Below are positions 61,073 through 64,000 of a DNA stretch of 64,000 nucleotides, in pieces. The notes below the pieces were generated by a model. That model saw nothing but the letters and a program-made list of their open reading frames with translations. It was not told the DNA's origin and ran no database searches. A program made the translations under genes and the position numbers. This DNA comes from Pirellulaceae bacterium (lineage in GTDB: Bacteria > Planctomycetota > Planctomycetia > Pirellulales > Pirellulaceae). The stretch covers positions 868,001 to 932,000 of the forward strand of contig JAHBXS010000001.1 of NCBI GenBank assembly GCA_019636375.1. The letters run 5' to 3'. How positions within the stretch are numbered: position 1 is the stretch's first letter; every line of letters starts with the position of its first letter.

Positions 61073-62233
61073 ATGCGGTTGTGGTTCAAAAGTGGCGTGG
61101 TGTGGGCATTGTTACTATTGCGCTGCGCCTTGCCGTTGCACAGCCAGCAAATAACAGAGACGGACAAGGCGTTTCGAAAAGCCGACAAAAATGACGATGG
61201 AAAGCTGTCCTTCCTAGAATTCCGTGACTTTTTGCGGGATCAAAACGACCTCAACGTAAATTCACCCCGACAGTTGTTTACCGAGATCGACCGCGACCAG
61301 GACCGCTTGCTTTCTGCGGCTGAGTTTCGAGCGTGGCTCGAAGGGACTGGCGTTGAGTCGACAAAATCGGATTCCGAAGCGTTTCCAATTCCCGATCCGG
61401 GGCCGGGTTACGCTCTGTTTTCTGGGCTCGATCAACCCATTGATGACGCCAAGGCTTACGCCGCAATCTATTATCGCACCATGGAAATGAAAGAATCGCA
61501 TGCCAACCTCAGTGCCATCAAAATGGCGGAGATTCCGAAGCATACTGCGGTTCCCTTTTCTCAGGCTCATGTCCAATCGAGCATGGAATTGGCGTGTCGA
61601 GCAACCGTGGTGATTGCCGGCGGGAAATCTGACGACGACTTCTTTACAGGCGGTGGGGTGATCATCAGTCCTGGCGGATTGTGCCTAACGAATTATCACA
61701 TCGCCAAGGCATTCAACGATGGTTTGACTGTGGTTTTGGCGGACGGGCGTGCGACACGTCCTTTAGAAATCGTGGCAGCGAATCGTGAAATGGATGTGGC
61801 GTTGATTCGATTGGAAGGAGAGGATTTCACCTGGGTGCCCATTGCCCGATCGGCCCCACCGATGGCCGACGAAATTAAAATGATTCATCACTCAGAGAAT
61901 CGATTTTACACCTTTGACCAAGGCTATGTGAAACGGTACCCACGGATTGGCGGCGAGGCGTGGCTGGAAATTTCTGCACCATTTGCTCCCGGCGGAAGCG
62001 GTTGCGGTGTGTTCAATTCAAATTGGGAATTGGTCGGACTTGTATGTGTCATCACGGTAGGTGACGGTCCCGCCATCGCATTGGATTCAATGGCAGAGGA
62101 TTTGGTCGAGGAAGAAAATTCCGACGACGATGTTGCGGAGGAAGAAGACGATTTCGGTTTCGACATTACCGCTATCGTCGTCCGCTTGGCAGTACCTTGG
62201 AGTGCGCTCAAGGACTTGTTCAGCAATGAATAG
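61073..62233 (+). CDS. Secreted EF-hand and trypsin-like serine protease
   Basis: About 386 residues from the ATG at 61073. Signal peptide MRLWFKSGVVWALLLLRCAL, cleaved near LHS. Two EF-hand loops follow: DKNDDGKLSFLE (a good calcium site) and DRDQDRLLSAAE (less good). Residues about 175-350 form a chymotrypsin-fold domain with His in TNYHIAK, Asp in MDVALIRLEG and Ser in APGGSGCGVFN, so the triad is present though the Ser motif differs from the usual GNSGGP. An acidic segment (DLVEEENSDDDVAEEEDD) lies near the end. It is probably an exported protease tuned by calcium. Confidence 0.82.
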   Translation: MRLWFKSGVVWALLLLRCALPLHSQQITETDKAFRKADKNDDGKLSFLEFRDFLRDQNDLNVNSPRQLFTEIDRDQDRLLSAAEFRAWLEGTGVESTKSDSEAFPIPDPGPGYALFSGLDQPIDDAKAYAAIYYRTMEMKESHANLSAIKMAEIPKHTAVPFSQAHVQSSMELACRATVVIAGGKSDDDFFTGGGVIISPGGLCLTNYHIAKAFNDGLTVVLADGRATRPLEIVAANREMDVALIRLEGEDFTWVPIARSAPPMADEIKMIHHSENRFYTFDQGYVKRYPRIGGEAWLEISAPFAPGGSGCGVFNSNWELVGLVCVITVGDGPAIALDSMAEDLVEEENSDDDVAEEEDDFGFDITAIVVRLAVPWSALKDLFSNE

Positions 62234-62309
62234 GGTAGTCTGTTAGGCATGGCAAGGTCAAATGTCAATCCATGTCTATGAAAACTTTTATTGACCGAGG
62301 AGCTTGAGA

Positions 62310-63422
62310 ATGGGTTGGTCTTGGAGAATCGGGAAGATCGCGGGGATCGACATCTTCGTGCATTTCACATTCTTTATTTTGCTTGGATGGATCGGCATCT
62401 CGTATTATCTCAAAGAAGGGAATTGGGGGCAGGCCCTGTACGGTTTGGCATTTATCCTGACCTTGTTTGGAATCGTCGTGCTGCATGAATTGGGGCACGC
62501 CTTGGCAGCGCGACGATATGGCATTCCGACTCGCGACATTACACTTTTGCCGATCGGAGGTGTCGCGAGATTGGAGCGAATGCCCGAGCGACCGGAGCAA
62601 GAATTAGTGGTTGCCTTGGCAGGCCCGGCTGTGAACGTGGTGTTGGCGATCGGATTGTTTTTGGTTTTGTGGTTTGGTAACGCGATTGGATCGGCGGAGA
62701 ATTTTTTCAAGGTCGCATCCGAAAGTTTTATTGGGCAAATGTTCGCCGTGAACGTGATATTGGCAATATTTAATATGCTGCCAGCCTTTCCAATGGATGG
62801 AGGACGAGTTCTCCGTGCGATTTTAGCGATGAACATGGATTACGCTCAGGCTACACGAATTGCGGCTGTGGTTGGCCAAACAATGGCTTTGTTGTTCGGC
62901 TTTTTGGGTCTGTTCGGAAATCCCCTCCTCATTTTTATCGCATTGTTTGTCTGGATGGGCGCTGCCAATGAGTCAGGCATGGTGCAAATACGATCTGCTT
63001 TGGCCGGATTACCGGTGAAAGTGGCGATGATCACCGACTTTAAGTCTCTCGCACCTGAGGATTCACTGGAACTTGCTACTGATTATGTACTGGCAGGTTT
63101 TCAACAAGATTTTCCGGTGGTTGATGGTGATGAACAGGTTGTTGGGATCTTAACGCGTCGTAAAATGATTGAAGGATTGTCGCGGCCCGGCGGAACGACA
63201 ACTGTTGGCGAGATGATGATTCGGGAGTTTCGCACTGCGGAACCCGGCGAGATGTTAGAATCGGCAATCGTTCGATTACAAGACGGCCTTCATCAAACGA
63301 TTCCAATATTGCAGCATGGGAGACTCGTGGGGTTACTTAACTCGGAGAATCTCAGCGAGTTCCTGATGATTCGTGAATCGACGCGGGCGGCCAATCAACG
63401 GAACCGCCGACTACATTTGTAG
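62310..63422 (+). CDS. Site-2 protease (M50) with two CBS domains
   Basis: About 370 residues from the ATG at 62310, with GAGGAG seven bases upstream. The zinc motif is VLHELGHALAARRYGIP and the second motif NMLPAFPMDGGRVLRA, both intact. Six membrane helices are followed by a CBS pair: SLAPEDSLELATDYVL to VVGILTRRKMIEGL, and TAEPGEMLESAIVRLQ to LVGLLNSENLSEFL. Such proteases cut membrane substrates, often anti-sigma factors, and the CBS pair senses adenine nucleotides. It is the active counterpart of the degenerate homologue at 10928. Confidence 0.95.
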   Translation: MGWSWRIGKIAGIDIFVHFTFFILLGWIGISYYLKEGNWGQALYGLAFILTLFGIVVLHELGHALAARRYGIPTRDITLLPIGGVARLERMPERPEQELVVALAGPAVNVVLAIGLFLVLWFGNAIGSAENFFKVASESFIGQMFAVNVILAIFNMLPAFPMDGGRVLRAILAMNMDYAQATRIAAVVGQTMALLFGFLGLFGNPLLIFIALFVWMGAANESGMVQIRSALAGLPVKVAMITDFKSLAPEDSLELATDYVLAGFQQDFPVVDGDEQVVGILTRRKMIEGLSRPGGTTTVGEMMIREFRTAEPGEMLESAIVRLQDGLHQTIPILQHGRLVGLLNSENLSEFLMIRESTRAANQRNRRLHL

Positions 63423-63530
63423 ATGGCTTGGGAACTAAATCGAAACCAAAAGCGTCTATACCGCATTGCTTGTCCGTTAGATACGCAAAACCAATTACCC
63501 GTCATATCTCCTTGAACCCGTGTGATCGCG

Positions 63531-64000
63531 ATGTTATTTAAGACTTGGATGGCGCTCGGAACGATTTCTGTAGCGTTGCTTGGCAGTTTCAGCATCTGGG
63601 GAAATTTTGAACGGGAGCATAAACACGTGATGCAAGAAGACCGAAAAGCTGCCCAGAAACTGATGCAGGACGGCAATTATCGCGAGTCTTTAGATTTGTA
63701 TCTAAAACTTTCGCGAAACCCGAATTCGAACGACAAGGAGTTGGCGGAAGATTGGGGCTACATTGTCCAAAATCTGAACAATCTCTCGCAAATCCAGCAG
63801 TTTGATGGCCTGGTTGAAGAGTTCTTCGAATTGCATGCGACCAAGCCGCATTTTTTGCTGAGTCTCGCCACCAGTTTTCAGTCCATTGGAAACTACGGCT
63901 ACGTCACGGCGGGAAATTTTCAACGCGGTGACGCGCGGGGTAGTGGCCAGTGGGTCAATTGCACAAGACGAGATCGTGTGCGGGCCCTGCAAATTTTACG
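63531..64000 (+). CDS. N-terminal part of a large exported protein, possibly alpha-2-macroglobulin-like
   Basis: An open frame begins at the ATG at 63531 and runs off the window (about 156 residues). It has a signal or anchor (MALGTISVALLGSFSIWG), a helical TPR-like stretch (LMQDGNYRESLDLYLKLSRN) and then GNYGYVTAGNFQRGDARGSGQWVNCTRRDRVRALQIL. As I recall it, that last block resembles the N-terminal region of planctomycete alpha-2-macroglobulin-family proteins; this cannot be confirmed without the rest. The CDS lies 108 bases after the site-2 protease gene. Confidence 0.6.
   Translation, partial: MLFKTWMALGTISVALLGSFSIWGNFEREHKHVMQEDRKAAQKLMQDGNYRESLDLYLKLSRNPNSNDKELAEDWGYIVQNLNNLSQIQQFDGLVEEFFELHATKPHFLLSLATSFQSIGNYGYVTAGNFQRGDARGSGQWVNCTRRDRVRALQIL

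Noticed and set aside
1..64000. tRNA, rRNA or CRISPR loci
   Set aside because: No cloverleaf-type sequence with a T-loop GGTTCGAATCC-like core, no rRNA signature and no regularly spaced short repeats were found on reading through both strands.

Overview
The window reads as chromosome from a planctomycete-type bacterium. The evidence is a DUF1549/DUF1553 plus DUF1501 pair, two secreted proteins of the PEP-CTERM kind, a BlaI/M56-peptidase pair, futalosine-pathway menaquinone genes (mqnA, mqnC), kdsA, and a rhomboid with a characteristic C-terminal tail. Genes lie on both strands in short runs of one to three. I did not find rRNA, tRNA or CRISPR arrays.

1-25.5 kb is ordinary chromosome: the edge of a secreted protein gene; DUF1553/DUF1501; a polytopic membrane protein; tex; a flippase; a catalytically degenerate site-2-protease homologue; a FemAB-like acetyltransferase; mutY; a HEAT-repeat lipoprotein; a sugar-isomerase-like protein; glmS; a zinc-ribbon protein; a lipid kinase; kdsA; mqnC and mqnA.

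26.3-37.3 kb is an accessory island. It lies between two copies of a roughly 250-bp segment that holds the 3' ends of two convergent genes: a small secreted protein and a cystathionine gamma-synthase-like enzyme. Inside are two decayed IS110-family copies, one apparently intact ISAzo13-family element, an IS91-like remnant and a truncated AlbA/ATP-binding regulator. Its centre is a two-gene operon on the minus strand: a superfamily 2 helicase with a C-terminal nuclease-like domain, then a single-chain SIR2-APAZ-MID-PIWI prokaryotic Argonaute. The PIWI catalytic residues are lost, while the guide 5'-end pocket and the SIR2 motifs look intact. I infer a guide-directed, NAD-depleting abortive defence system with a dedicated helicase/nuclease. 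This is the most interesting object in the window.

37-64 kb returns to chromosome: the cystathionine gamma-synthase-like gene; a PEP-CTERM metalloprotease; membrane and secreted proteins of unknown function; blaR1/blaI with a readable promoter and paired operators; an EamA transporter; a YgiQ radical-SAM protein; a rhomboid; topA with a histone-like lysine tail; a PpiD/SurA-like membrane protein with cstA; a histone-deacetylase-family protein with a MOSC protein; an EF-hand serine protease; an active-looking site-2 protease with CBS domains; and the start of a large protein at the right edge.

Two families of palindromic dispersed repeats are visible, each as an inverted pair: a roughly 100-bp element at 5.5 and 60.7 kb, and a roughly 60-bp double hairpin at 42.6 and 43.5 kb. 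All functional statements come from reading motifs by eye; no searches were run.
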